Shown here: positions 30,875-37,915 of the stretch, in pieces
Layout: every line of letters begins with the position of its first letter
Position numbering within the stretch: position 1 is the stretch's first letter
Assembly (NCBI RefSeq): GCF_900100315.1
Contig: NZ_FNFF01000028.1
Coordinates: forward strand, 1-39,380
Reading direction: 5' to 3'
Origin: Streptomyces indicus
GTDB lineage: Bacteria > Actinomycetota > Actinomycetes > Streptomycetales > Streptomycetaceae
DNA: 39,380 nucleotides
Position numbers and translations under genes: made by a program
The notes under the pieces: generated by a model
Database searches by the model: none
Told to the model about the DNA's origin: nothing
The model's input: the letters and a program-made list of their open reading frames with translations, nothing else

Positions 30875-31467
30875 ACCGACCGGCCCCGCAGCGTCGGCCA
30901 CGCGACGACCGACAGCCGCTTGCGCTGCGCGCTCGGCATGGTGAACAGCGGGGCGCCGGCCGCGTCGTGCCCGGCGGCGCGCAGCCACCATGCGTCGCAC
31001 TGGTCGCCGCCCTTGTCGTCGGCGAACTCGGCGCCGGCCGCGAGGTACGCGGCCGCAGCCATCCGGGCTTTGTCGGCGTTGCCGTAGTCCGTGGCGTACT
31101 TCTTGAGCGTCGCCGGGGAGACCAGGGCATACGGCACGCCCGCGTCGAGTAGCGCGGCCTTGACGACGCCGTGCACGCCGCCGATGCCCTTGACCGCGGT
31201 CGCCTGCATCTTGGTCGGCAGATCCTCGACGACGGCGAGGTGCGGCCGGTGCTCGGCGAGGTCGTCGGCGACCGCGTCGCGAATGTGCAGCAGCCTGCGG
31301 TCGACGTCGGCCGCCCGGGTCTTGATCCGGTACGTCGTGCCGTCGGGCAGGCACACACCCGTCGACGTGATCGACAGATCAAGGCCGATCACCCGCAGCC
31401 CGGCGGGGGCCGCGACCACGTCGGCGAGCGGCGACGCCGCGCCCGGCGCGACGAGCCCGGCGGTCAC
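30871..31467 (-). CDS. RuvC-like Holliday junction resolvase
   Basis: A 198-residue protein, GTG start overlapping the previous stop (GTGA). RNase H-like nuclease motifs are visible: first strand V-I-G-L-D30-L-S-I-T-S-T-G, E81 in V-V-E-D-L, basic pair K122-K123 in A-T-L-K-K, and C-terminal acidic G-D155-Q-C-D158-A-W-W-L. These match the D-E-D-D set of RuvC resolvases. It would resolve branched DNA before packaging or during recombination, working with the exonuclease and RecB-like nuclease nearby. Confidence 0.85.
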   Translation of the reverse strand: MTAGLVAPGAASPLADVVAAPAGLRVIGLDLSITSTGVCLPDGTTYRIKTRAADVDRRLLHIRDAVADDLAEHRPHLAVVEDLPTKMQATAVKGIGGVHGVVKAALLDAGVPYALVSPATLKKYATDYGNADKARMAAAAYLAAGAEFADDKGGDQCDAWWLRAAGHDAAGAPLFTMPSAQRKRLSVVAWPTLRGRSV

Positions 31468-31919
31468 GCCTCGTCCCCGAACACCGGGGCGAGCGGCCCG
31501 TACACCGCGCGCACGACGTCGAGCGGCTCGGACACCGACCCGTCGCTGCTGCGCATGATCGGCGTTCCCTGCCGGTCGAGGCTGCCGTGCCACCGCCACG
31601 CCTGATCGGTGACGTCGCGCCACGCGAGCGAGAGATCCCACGCGTGCCCGGTGCCGTCCGTCCACAGCCCGCGGGCGCGGTCGAGGCTGCCCGCATGCGC
31701 GATCAGCGGTTCGCCGGGCCGGTCGTGCTGCGGTTCGGGCTGCGGCAGGCACGGGCCGACCGGGTGCTCGGCGGCGAGCTGCGTCCCGACGTCCCACAGG
31801 ATCGCGGCCGCCCGCATCTTGCACATTCCGGCGCCGTGTACCTCGGTGACGCCGTCGGCGTCGATCGTGACGACGAGCGAGTGCTCGTCGAGGTCGACCA
31901 GCTTGATTCGGTGCGTCAT
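31464..31919 (-). CDS. phiSA1p31-like protein of unknown function
   Basis: A 151-residue protein starting MTHRIKLVDLDEHSLVVT. The C-terminal part 'W-T-D-G-T-G-H-A-W-D-L-S-L-A-W-R-D-V...W-R-W-H-G-S-L-D-R-Q-G-T-P-I-M' followed by L-D-V-V-R-A-V-Y-G-P-L matches the repeated pattern I know from Streptomyces phiSA1p31-related proteins. No biochemical role is established. It is coupled to the exonuclease and resolvase genes by overlaps. The family call is from memory. Confidence 0.55.
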   Translation of the reverse strand: MTHRIKLVDLDEHSLVVTIDADGVTEVHGAGMCKMRAAAILWDVGTQLAAEHPVGPCLPQPEPQHDRPGEPLIAHAGSLDRARGLWTDGTGHAWDLSLAWRDVTDQAWRWHGSLDRQGTPIMRSSDGSVSEPLDVVRAVYGPLAPVFGDEA

Positions 31920-32734
31920 GCGGGTGCCCCCTCGGTAGCGGACTCGGCCCACGGGCGCAGCGGCCACGCGCGGTCGACGCGCGCCTCGGGGTCGCTCTTG
32001 CGGAAGTGCTTTTCGAGCCCCTCGGCTTGCTCGGCGGCGAGCCGGATTTGCAGGTGGTGCAGCGCCTCGACGTCGAGGTCGGCGAACGCGTGGAACCGCG
32101 GCCGGCGGGCGGTACGGATGTGCTCGGGCCACTGCTCGCGGTCGGTGTGGGCGAGCCACCCGATCCGGTACGCGATCCGGGCCGACATGAGCGCGTCGTA
32201 CTCGCAGCCGTGCGCGTCGTCCTCGACCCACGGCAGCCCGTAGACCTGCGCGAGGGTGATGAGCTGCCGCGCGCCCTGCGTCTTGCTCGGGCGCTTGCGG
32301 TACGGCAGCGCGTGCGTGTCCAGCACCCGCGTGTCGATCACGGGCCACAGCACGTCGTCGACGAACCGGTCGAGCAGCGTCGGCAGCCCGTACCGGCGGC
32401 ACTCGCGGTCGAGCAGCGTGAGGTCATAGGCGACGTTGTGCGCGACGATCGGCACGCCCGTGCCGAGGTAGCCCGCGAGCGCGGCCGCGATCTCGTCGAC
32501 GACCTCGACGGCCCGGCGACCGTTCGCGCGAGCGTGCTCGGTCGTGATGCCATGCACCGCCGCGGCGCCCTCGGGAATCTCGACCCCGGGGTCGGCGAGC
32601 CACGACGACGACACCGCCTCGGCGCCGCCGCCGAGCCCGATCACGGCCGCGGTCACGACGCGGTCGGCCTCGACGTCCGTGCCGGTCGTCTCAAGGTCGA
32701 ACGCGCACAGGCGCCCGAGGTGCCACGGCGTCAC
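31916..32734 (-). CDS. DnaQ-like 3'-5' exonuclease (DEDDh)
   Basis: A 272-residue protein, GTG start overlapping the previous stop. Exo I motif F-D13-L-E15-T-T-G, Exo II in A-H-N-V-A-Y-D104, and Exo III H175-G-C-E-Y-D180 give the DEDDh set. The C-terminal 60 residues are extra: Trp/Arg-rich and helical, without a known domain. It would act as a proofreading or recombination exonuclease for phage DNA. It lies in a recombination-type group with the gp3-like protein, RecB-like nuclease and RuvC-like resolvase. Confidence 0.9.
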   Translation of the reverse strand: MTPWHLGRLCAFDLETTGTDVEADRVVTAAVIGLGGGAEAVSSSWLADPGVEIPEGAAAVHGITTEHARANGRRAVEVVDEIAAALAGYLGTGVPIVAHNVAYDLTLLDRECRRYGLPTLLDRFVDDVLWPVIDTRVLDTHALPYRKRPSKTQGARQLITLAQVYGLPWVEDDAHGCEYDALMSARIAYRIGWLAHTDREQWPEHIRTARRPRFHAFADLDVEALHHLQIRLAAEQAEGLEKHFRKSDPEARVDRAWPLRPWAESATEGAPA

Positions 32735-33792
32735 GACGCACCCCCGCCGGGCTGCGCGACGGCCGGCCACGCGGTAGGCGGCTCGGCGTCCTCGACGATC
32801 TCGGCCTCGACCGCGCCGTCGTCGTCGAGCTCGTCGTCGTCCTGGTCGTCGTCCTCGACGACGCCGGTCCGCGGGTCGACCCCGGCCTCGACGTCGCGGG
32901 CGATCTGCATGAGCTGCTGCGACAGCTCGTCGCCGCCCTTCGGGTCGACGTGCCCCGCCTCGTTCGCCCGGCGCCACACCTGCCGCACCTCGTCGGCAGT
33001 GCGACAAGCGCGGGCGTCGGCGAGGTAGTCGGGCCGCTCGGCCGGGGCCGCCGCGATCGCCGGGCGGTCGAGGCTGCTCGGGTCGAGCGCGGCCGCCGTC
33101 GAGATCGGCCCATTGAGCGCGTGCCGCAGCTTGGGCAGCGACGGCACCACCATGACGACGGGGAAGTTCTTGGTCTTGCCGTTCGCGACCCGCGTGCGCT
33201 GCTCGATCCACATGCGGACCGGCATCATCGACCGGCCCTCGGTCGCGGCGAGCACGGTGTCGATCCCGCCCGCCATGGCGTCGGCCGCGTAGTAGCTCTT
33301 CGATTCGAGCCGCCACACGCCGAGGTCGGGCAGGTCGGGCAACATCACGTTGATACGGCTCGTCGGCTTGCAGACCTCGCGAGCCGACCGCAGGTGCCAG
33401 TCGTCGCCGTACTGCGCGAAGCACAGACACGGGCGCCGGGTGAGCTGCTCGGTCTCGCCGTCGCAGCGCCGGGCGCAGCCGCCCCCGCTCCACATCTCGT
33501 ACGACTGCGACAGCGGGTCGCCCTGCGGCAGGATCGCGCGCAGCTCGCTCGCTTCGGTGATCACGCGGAACTGCGCGACGGATTGGTTCTGCGGCGTCCA
33601 TTCCTCGACGCGGCCGCCGTACAGCTCGGCCGCCGCGGCGACGTAGTCGCGCGAGTGGCTGCTGAGTACGAACGTCTTGCTCTTGACCGGCACCGGCCGC
33701 TTGTTGGGGTCGGAGTGCGGTCGGCTGTAACCGGTGCGGATACGGCCGAGCTCGGCCGCCTGCCGCTTCATGGTCATGATGCGGGAACCCAT
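32731..33792 (-). CDS. phiC31 gp3-like protein (recombination directionality factor family)
   Basis: A 353-residue protein starting MGSRIMTMKRQAAELGRI. Distinctive parts of the phiC31/BT1 gp3 family are visible: I-R-T-G-Y, F-V-L-S-S, L-Y-G-G-R-V-E-E-W, S-Q-S-Y-E-M-W, G-G-G-C106-A-R-R-C110-D-G, P-C-L-C-F-A, V-C-K-P-T-S-R-I-N-V-M-L-P-D, G-V-W-R-L-E-S-K-S-Y-Y-A-A. The Cys residues probably bind zinc. The C-terminus is acidic. In phiC31, gp3 switches the serine integrase to excision, but this prophage has a tyrosine integrase. A DNA replication or recombination job is therefore more likely here, supported by its place between two nucleases. Confidence 0.8.
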   Translation of the reverse strand: MGSRIMTMKRQAAELGRIRTGYSRPHSDPNKRPVPVKSKTFVLSSHSRDYVAAAAELYGGRVEEWTPQNQSVAQFRVITEASELRAILPQGDPLSQSYEMWSGGGCARRCDGETEQLTRRPCLCFAQYGDDWHLRSAREVCKPTSRINVMLPDLPDLGVWRLESKSYYAADAMAGGIDTVLAATEGRSMMPVRMWIEQRTRVANGKTKNFPVVMVVPSLPKLRHALNGPISTAAALDPSSLDRPAIAAAPAERPDYLADARACRTADEVRQVWRRANEAGHVDPKGGDELSQQLMQIARDVEAGVDPRTGVVEDDDQDDDELDDDGAVEAEIVEDAEPPTAWPAVAQPGGGAS

Positions 33793-33795
33793 GGG

Positions 33796-34626
33796 TCACG
33801 CCGCCTTTCGTTCAGCAGACCCCGGCGCCCACGGCGGCAGGATCGAGGGGTATTCGGCCGGCGCCTCGTGCAGGTGGCGGGCACTGCGCAGCGCGCCGAG
33901 GAACGCCCGGAACACCGGGCGGTCGGAGGGAAGTTCGATCAGCCGGTGCGAGCGCGGCCGCAGGTTGAGCACGGCCGTACGGCGCGGCCGCGGCGCGGGC
34001 ACCTCGGAGTCGTCCGCGAGCAGCGCGGCCTCGGCCCACCGGTACGCGGCAAGCTGGTAAGGCTGCTCGGCGTAGACGGTCGTCGCGGGCTTGCGCGCGC
34101 TCGTCTTGTAGTCGATCAGCCACAGCTCGCGGCGCCCGCGCGGACCGGTCGGCAGCCACAGCCACAGATCGCCCGTACCGGCGTAGCCGTGCGTCCGGTT
34201 GAGAACGGTCGTCTCGACCGCCTCGACGTCGCGGTCGAAGTCGACGCGCCACAGCCGGAACCACTTCGCGAGCTGCACCGCGTACGGCTCGACCTCGGGG
34301 TCGGCCGGATACGGGGCGCCGATGACGATCGCGTGCGCACGGTGGTGCACGCGCGAGCCGAGGTCGGCGGCCCGCTCGCGGTTCGTGTTCGGCAGCGCGA
34401 CGAGCTCGCGGCGCAGCGCGGTCGGCTCGGTCCGGGCGCGGCGCGCGACCGCGATCGGGTCGGCGATCACGTGATCGGCGACGAGCCCGGCACCCCACGG
34501 CACAAGCGCCGGTTTGTGGACCGACGAGCCCGCGGCGTTCGTGACGCTGATCAAGTCCGGGCCCCCGGCGGGGTCGCGGTAGTAGCGACCCCGCTCGGTG
34601 GCGACGGCGTTCTTCGGGTCGGTCAC
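33796..34626 (-). CDS. RecB-like PD-(D/E)XK nuclease
   Basis: A 276-residue protein, GTG start overlapping the previous stop (GTGA). Core motifs: H94-H in S-R-V-H-H-R-A-H, E138 in V-E-T-T-V, D153 in T-G-D-L-W-L-W, then L-I-D172-Y-K174-T-S-A, and a downstream Q-P-Y-Q-L-A-A-Y. This is the PDDEXK_1 / Cas4-RecB type arrangement. It likely serves as the phage recombination exonuclease together with the gp3-like protein that follows 3 bases later. Confidence 0.85.
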   Translation of the reverse strand: MTDPKNAVATERGRYYRDPAGGPDLISVTNAAGSSVHKPALVPWGAGLVADHVIADPIAVARRARTEPTALRRELVALPNTNRERAADLGSRVHHRAHAIVIGAPYPADPEVEPYAVQLAKWFRLWRVDFDRDVEAVETTVLNRTHGYAGTGDLWLWLPTGPRGRRELWLIDYKTSARKPATTVYAEQPYQLAAYRWAEAALLADDSEVPAPRPRRTAVLNLRPRSHRLIELPSDRPVFRAFLGALRSARHLHEAPAEYPSILPPWAPGSAERKAA

Positions 34627-34895
34627 CGGGCGCCGCCCTCGCGGTCGGCGTTGAGCAGCGCGACGAGGTACTCGGCGAGCTTGTACGACTCGCACTCGAC
34701 GACCGGTTCGGGACAGCAGACGTAGACACTGCCGTCGTCCTCGTCGTGCCCCTCGTCGGTGCACGCCGGGGCGAGCCCGGTCGGTTCGTCGGTGCCGTCG
34801 GTGCTGTAGCAGGTACGCCACTCGGGCGCCGCGTCGCCACTCATGAGCTTGAGGAACTCGCGGACGGAGCGGCGGGCCTGGTCGAGCCGGGTCAC
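34623..34895 (-). CDS. Small Cys-rich hypothetical protein
   Basis: A 90-residue protein starting MTRLDQARRSVREFLKLM. The N-terminal helix is basic; the middle is acidic with C-Y-S-T-D, A-C-T-D, V-C-C-P-E-P-V-V-E-C, and the end is helical (K-L-A-E-Y-L-V-A-L-L-N). Five Cys suggest metal binding. Overlaps at both ends place it in the operon. Function unknown. Confidence 0.55.
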   Translation of the reverse strand: MTRLDQARRSVREFLKLMSGDAAPEWRTCYSTDGTDEPTGLAPACTDEGHDEDDGSVYVCCPEPVVECESYKLAEYLVALLNADREGGAR

Positions 34896-35422
34896 GAGGA
34901 CTCACCACCCTTGGCGAGGGAGCTCGCGAGCAGATCGGCCTCGCCCTGCGTCGGCAGCGTCTTCGCGCGGCGGCGGCCGTCCTGCTGCCACCGCACCCGC
35001 CAACCCGAATCGGTCTGCTCGGAACGGATCGCGGACGCCGGGCCGCACGCCTCGTCGCTGCCCTCGGCGGGGATGCCCCGCTCGGTGCGGAATTCGGCGA
35101 TCGCCTCGTCACAGCACACCGGTTCGCCCTCGACGCTGTGCTCGTCGAGCCGACTGCGGGGGTTCGCAGCGTCGGCCGCGGTGAGCACCTCCCACGTGAG
35201 CCCGCAGAACGAGCACTCGTGGCGGGTGTCGTACCGGACGATCGCGGCCTCGACGTTGTCGACGTGCCGCCCGACGGCGGTCGCGATTTCCTCGCACCGC
35301 TCGCGGTACGCGGCCGCCGGGTCGCCGCTCATGCGCTCGTCGGGGATCGTGAACGAGCCGCAGTGGCCGAGGGCGCGCGGCGTCACCTCGACGCGGAAGT
35401 TCTCGCGGATGGTCACCTTCAC
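34892..35422 (-). CDS. Hypothetical zinc-binding early protein
   Basis: A 176-residue protein starting MKVTIRENFRVEVTPRAL. A CxxC in H-E-C-S-F-C-G-L-T-W and C-C-D-E-A further on look like two halves of a zinc site. The C-terminus has W-R-V-R-W-Q-Q-D-G-R-R-R, rich in aromatic and basic residues. It overlaps both neighbours by four bases. No named family. Confidence 0.55.
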   Translation of the reverse strand: MKVTIRENFRVEVTPRALGHCGSFTIPDERMSGDPAAAYRERCEEIATAVGRHVDNVEAAIVRYDTRHECSFCGLTWEVLTAADAANPRSRLDEHSVEGEPVCCDEAIAEFRTERGIPAEGSDEACGPASAIRSEQTDSGWRVRWQQDGRRRAKTLPTQGEADLLASSLAKGGESS

Positions 35423-35787
35423 GCGGCCGCACCGCCCTCGGTGCGCTGCGTCGGGACCGGCTTCGGCACGGCGATCTTCCGCAGCGTCTCGGCGAGCCGA
35501 AGCACCTGCGCGCCGTAGACCGGGATCTTCGTGCTCGTCTCGTCGACCAGGTCGGCGACGAGGGACTCGAACCGCAGATCGCTCGGCCGCTGCACCTCGT
35601 GCGGGTCGGCCGGCTGCGCCTCGGCGAGCTCGTCGAGGCGGTCGGCGTACTCGTCGGTGAGCAGCAGCTCGACGAGGTCGTGCACGACGTGCTCGACGAA
35701 CGAGGCGACGTCGAGCGTCGCACCGGCCGGGATCGCCTCGGCGTACAGGCGGAACGGGCCGTCAACGGGCATGTGCTGCTCAGACAT
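35419..35787 (-). CDS. Hypothetical acidic helical protein
   Basis: A 122-residue protein starting MSEQHMPVDGPFRLYAEA. ATG 35787 overlaps the previous gene by 8 bases; the longer frame to 35832 adds an unlikely Ser-rich start. It is acidic, with helices V-E-H-V-V-H-D-L-V-E-L-L-L and V-L-R-L-A-E-T-L-R-K. No motif of known function. Confidence 0.5.
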   Translation of the reverse strand: MSEQHMPVDGPFRLYAEAIPAGATLDVASFVEHVVHDLVELLLTDEYADRLDELAEAQPADPHEVQRPSDLRFESLVADLVDETSTKIPVYGAQVLRLAETLRKIAVPKPVPTQRTEGGAAA

Positions 35788-36133
35788 TGGCCACCGCCCG
35801 TCGCACGTCGACGAGGACGGCGTCGCCGTCAACGACGGTGGCGTGCACGCGGACCGCGACCTTCGAGCCGTCGCCGCGTACCGGCGTCTCGGTGCGAAGG
35901 GTCCACAGCGCCGCGTCGTCCGTGTGCGGGCCGCGGTGCACCTCGCCGCCGAGGTGGTACAGCCACCGGCCGAGGTCGTCGGAGTCGGCGACGATGACGT
36001 GCACGGCGTCGGGGCGGGCGACGAGGGTCGGGGCGGGCAGCGCGAGGTACGCGACGGTCGTCTCGACGGCGAGTCGGTTGTCGCTCGTCTTCGCGTCGTC
36101 GCTGCGTGGGGGGTGGATACGCTGTGCGATCAC
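35780..36133 (-). CDS. Hypothetical early protein
   Basis: A 117-residue protein starting MIAQRIHPPRSDDAKTSD. The body is beta-rich (T-V-A-Y-L-A-L-P-A-P, H-V-I-V-A-D-S-D-D-L-G-R-W-L-Y-H-L-G-G, V-A-V-R-V-H-A-T-V-V-D-G-D). The H-x-x-V-A-D-S-x-x-x-x-x-W pattern recurs in small Streptomyces phage proteins without known function. An 88-base gap separates it from the excisionase-like gene upstream. Confidence 0.5.
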   Translation of the reverse strand: MIAQRIHPPRSDDAKTSDNRLAVETTVAYLALPAPTLVARPDAVHVIVADSDDLGRWLYHLGGEVHRGPHTDDAALWTLRTETPVRGDGSKVAVRVHATVVDGDAVLVDVRRAVANV

Positions 36134-36221
36134 GGCGATCGCCTCACAATCAGTTCGGTGGTGAGGGGTGAGCCGAGGGGCCGTTTTCGGAGGCCAGTCC
36201 GAAGCGGCCCCGACGTGCGTT

Positions 36222-36455
36222 TCAGGCGGTGGCGGCGAGCTCGGTCTGCGCGGTCTGCTCGGCGTGCCACCGCTCGCACTTTTCGAGGCAGAAGCGGCGG
36301 CCGCGGCCCGCGAAGGGCTCGGTCGGCATGCCCGCCTTGATCCACTGGAGGATCTGCCAGTCAGAGACGCCGTAGTACGTCTCGATCTCGCGCTGCGTCA
36401 GCAGCGGGACGAGCCCGCCGGGCAGCGTGGTGACGCGGTCAGTCTTCTTCGGCAT
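36222..36455 (-). CDS. Excisionase-like winged HTH protein
   Basis: A 77-residue protein starting MPKKTDRVTTLPGGLVPL. The segment L-L-T-Q-R-E-I-E-T-Y-Y-G-V-S-D-W-Q-I-L-Q-W-I-K-A-G-M-P followed by G-R-G-R-R-F fits the MerR-like winged HTH of phage excisionases (Xis/Cox), where R-x-G-R-x-x-R/F contacts DNA. It overlaps the upstream Cro-like gene by 17 bases. As a partner of the tyrosine integrase it is the better candidate for controlling excision than the gp3-like protein; it may also act as a transcription regulator. Confidence 0.65.
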   Translation of the reverse strand: MPKKTDRVTTLPGGLVPLLTQREIETYYGVSDWQILQWIKAGMPTEPFAGRGRRFCLEKCERWHAEQTAQTELAATA

Positions 36456-36765
36456 CTGCCCTTGACCTTTCTACTGTCACAGTCAAATCTGTGGGCATGG
36501 CTGTAGGCATGACAAAGAGGTCTTGAAGCGGGGTAGGGGTTCGTCTGTGCAGCGCCTCGACGATGACCCACGCCGTCCGCCAGTCGCACCGCGTGCGGGC
36601 GGACTTCCCGCGTCCCGCAAGGCGACCGACGGTGGCGCTACTTACGCCCTTACCCGCGGGGTCGACCCGGCGGGTCGCGTCGGCAAGTCCAGTGATGGAC
36701 AGGCCGGCGGCCTTCATGGCGTCCCGCAATGGCTGACCGTCGCCCTTGCGTTTCAGCTTTGGCAT
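36439..36765 (-). CDS. Cro-like HTH regulator, first gene of the early operon
   Basis: A 108-residue protein starting MPKLKRKGDGQPLRDAMK, with GAGG 6 bases before the ATG. Residues about 15-60 (M-K-A-A-G-L-S-I-T-G-L-A-D-A-T-R-R...V-S-S-A-T-V-G-R-L-A-G) form a lambda-repressor-type HTH. It is divergent from the plus-strand repressor across a 275-base control region, which is the classical cI/cro layout. It likely represses the lysogeny promoter or tunes early genes. Confidence 0.65.
   Translation of the reverse strand: MPKLKRKGDGQPLRDAMKAAGLSITGLADATRRVDPAGKGVSSATVGRLAGRGKSARTRCDWRTAWVIVEALHRRTPTPLQDLFVMPTAMPTDLTVTVERSRADAEED
36469..36485. promoter_or_regulatory. Operator-like palindrome ACTGTCACAGT within the early operon
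   Basis: ACTGT-C-ACAGT is a perfect 5+1+5 palindrome at 36473-36483, overlapping a TTCTACT element (36469-36475). Related GTCACAGTCACA sequence occurs in the divergent control region at 36829-36840, so both may be bound by the same regulator. Confidence 0.4.
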
Positions 36766-37040
36766 GTTGACCTCGTGCCGGTTGGTGCCCGTGTCACTCC
36801 AGAACCGGGGTGATGTGACGTTTTTACAGTCACAGTCACAACCATGTCAACGCGGCGCGTTCGAGACTCGCCGAGGAACTACCAGGTGGCTGCGCCACTC
36901 GAAAAGATGTTCTACTCTGGCCGCTCAGGCACAACGAGGTGCGCATGGCGGGGAGGCCGTGCCGCTTCTTAAAGAACGAGCCACAACTGCGGCACGCTTC
37001 TACTTTCGCTTGCGAAAAGTAGAAGGTGGGCGGCAGTCTT
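36766..37040. promoter_or_regulatory. Divergent lysogeny control region
   Basis: No gene is seen. Contained elements: TGTGAC (36814-36819) facing two tandem GTCACA (36829-36834, 36835-36840); a TTCTACT copy at 36910-36916; and a 13-bp near-perfect inverted repeat (36997-37025) with arms CTTCTACTTTCGC and GCGAAAAGTAGAAG just upstream of the repressor start. These are candidate binding sites for the repressor and the Cro-like protein controlling both directions. Confidence 0.5.
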
Positions 37041-37403
37041 ATGCGCGTGGACGACAAGGACAACGAGACAATCGCGCAGGTTCTCGCGGAGCTGCTGACC
37101 ACGTACAAGGTCAACGGCAGCGACGTCGCGCGCGCGATCGGCGGGTCTCCGTCCACCGTGAGCACGTGGCTTGCCGGCAAGCGGACACCGCGCGATGACG
37201 CGATCCGCAAGATCGCCGAGGCGTACCCGAAGTACACCGTGCAGCGCCTCACGGCAGCCGCCGGCCGCAAGGCGCCGGCCCCGCTCAGCCCCGACGCGCG
37301 GCAGCGCATCCTCGACGTCTTCGACCGGCTGACCGAAGAGCAGCAGCAGATGTTGACGATCCAGGCGGCAGCCCTCGCGGAAAGCAATCGTCACTCGTCA
37401 TAG
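37041..37403 (+). CDS. Prophage repressor, XRE-family HTH
   Basis: A 120-residue protein starting MRVDDKDNETIAQVLAEL; an in-frame GTG at 37026 is an alternative. Residues about 20-60 are a lambda-type HTH (Y-K-V-N-G-S-D-V-A-R-A-I-G-G-S-P-S-T-V-S-T-W-L-A-G-K-R-T-P). The rest is a helical oligomerisation part (D-V-F-D-R-L-T-E-E-Q-Q-Q-M-L). No RecA-assisted autocleavage domain (S24) is present, so induction must work differently. Orientation and position facing the early operon make it the likely immunity repressor. Confidence 0.72.
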   Translation: MRVDDKDNETIAQVLAELLTTYKVNGSDVARAIGGSPSTVSTWLAGKRTPRDDAIRKIAEAYPKYTVQRLTAAAGRKAPAPLSPDARQRILDVFDRLTEEQQQMLTIQAAALAESNRHSS

Positions 37404-37458
37404 TTGACCCGCGAACAACCGTCCGCGCAGGTCACAGCGGTTACGCCCAAACGGAGCC

Positions 37459-37475
37459 CCTCACTCACGGTGAGG
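37459..37475 (+). terminator. Weak hairpin after the repressor gene
   Basis: CCTCAC (37459-37464) and GTGAGG (37470-37475) form a 6-bp stem with a 5-base loop in the 210-base gap between the repressor and the next gene. No T-run, so termination is only possible, not shown. Confidence 0.3.
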
Positions 37476-37613
37476 TTGCAACCACAAAATCGGGCCTAAG
37501 TGCGTGCATCTCCCACGGGGACGCGTTACCTTCGATCGAGCGAGCGTGCCCGAGTCCTCCCCCTCTGGCATATGACTAACCGACAGTCCGTCATGCCTTC
37601 GGGGGGAGAGTTC

Positions 37614-37862
37614 ATGTGTATCCGTGTTCGGTACGCACCGCGCCGTGAGCTCACAGAGCCATACGACGCCGCCCGGGGCCTGATCACCATCCCGGGCGAG
37701 TTGCGCGACCGATACGCGCTCTCCGCGGTTCGCGCCGTACTGGCCGAACTCCACATCCCGCAGGAAGAGCACGGTGCACTCTGCTGGTGCGGAGAGCCGA
37801 TACGGCTCCCCCGCGTTCCGCAGCAGCGACAGAACGCAGAGGTGATCAACAGTGACGCGTAA
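37614..37862 (+). CDS. Small conserved hypothetical protein between repressor and integrase
   Basis: An 82-residue protein starting MCIRVRYAPRRELTEPYD. ATG 37614 is preceded by GGGGGGAGAG, deciding it over the longer frame from 37500. The pattern 'I-T-I-P-G-E-L-R-D-R-Y-A-L-S-A-V-R-A-V-L-A-E-L-H-I-P-Q' then 'G-A-L-C-W-C-G-E-P-I' recurs in Streptomyces mobile elements and next to regulators; its function is unknown. C-W-C-G could be redox or metal active. It ends 53 bases before the integrase. Confidence 0.6.
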   Translation: MCIRVRYAPRRELTEPYDAARGLITIPGELRDRYALSAVRAVLAELHIPQEEHGALCWCGEPIRLPRVPQQRQNAEVINSDA

Positions 37863-37915
37863 GACTCGGGCCTCGACGAGGCCGAGCACCGCCACGGCAG
37901 ACGCGAGGCGCCGCC

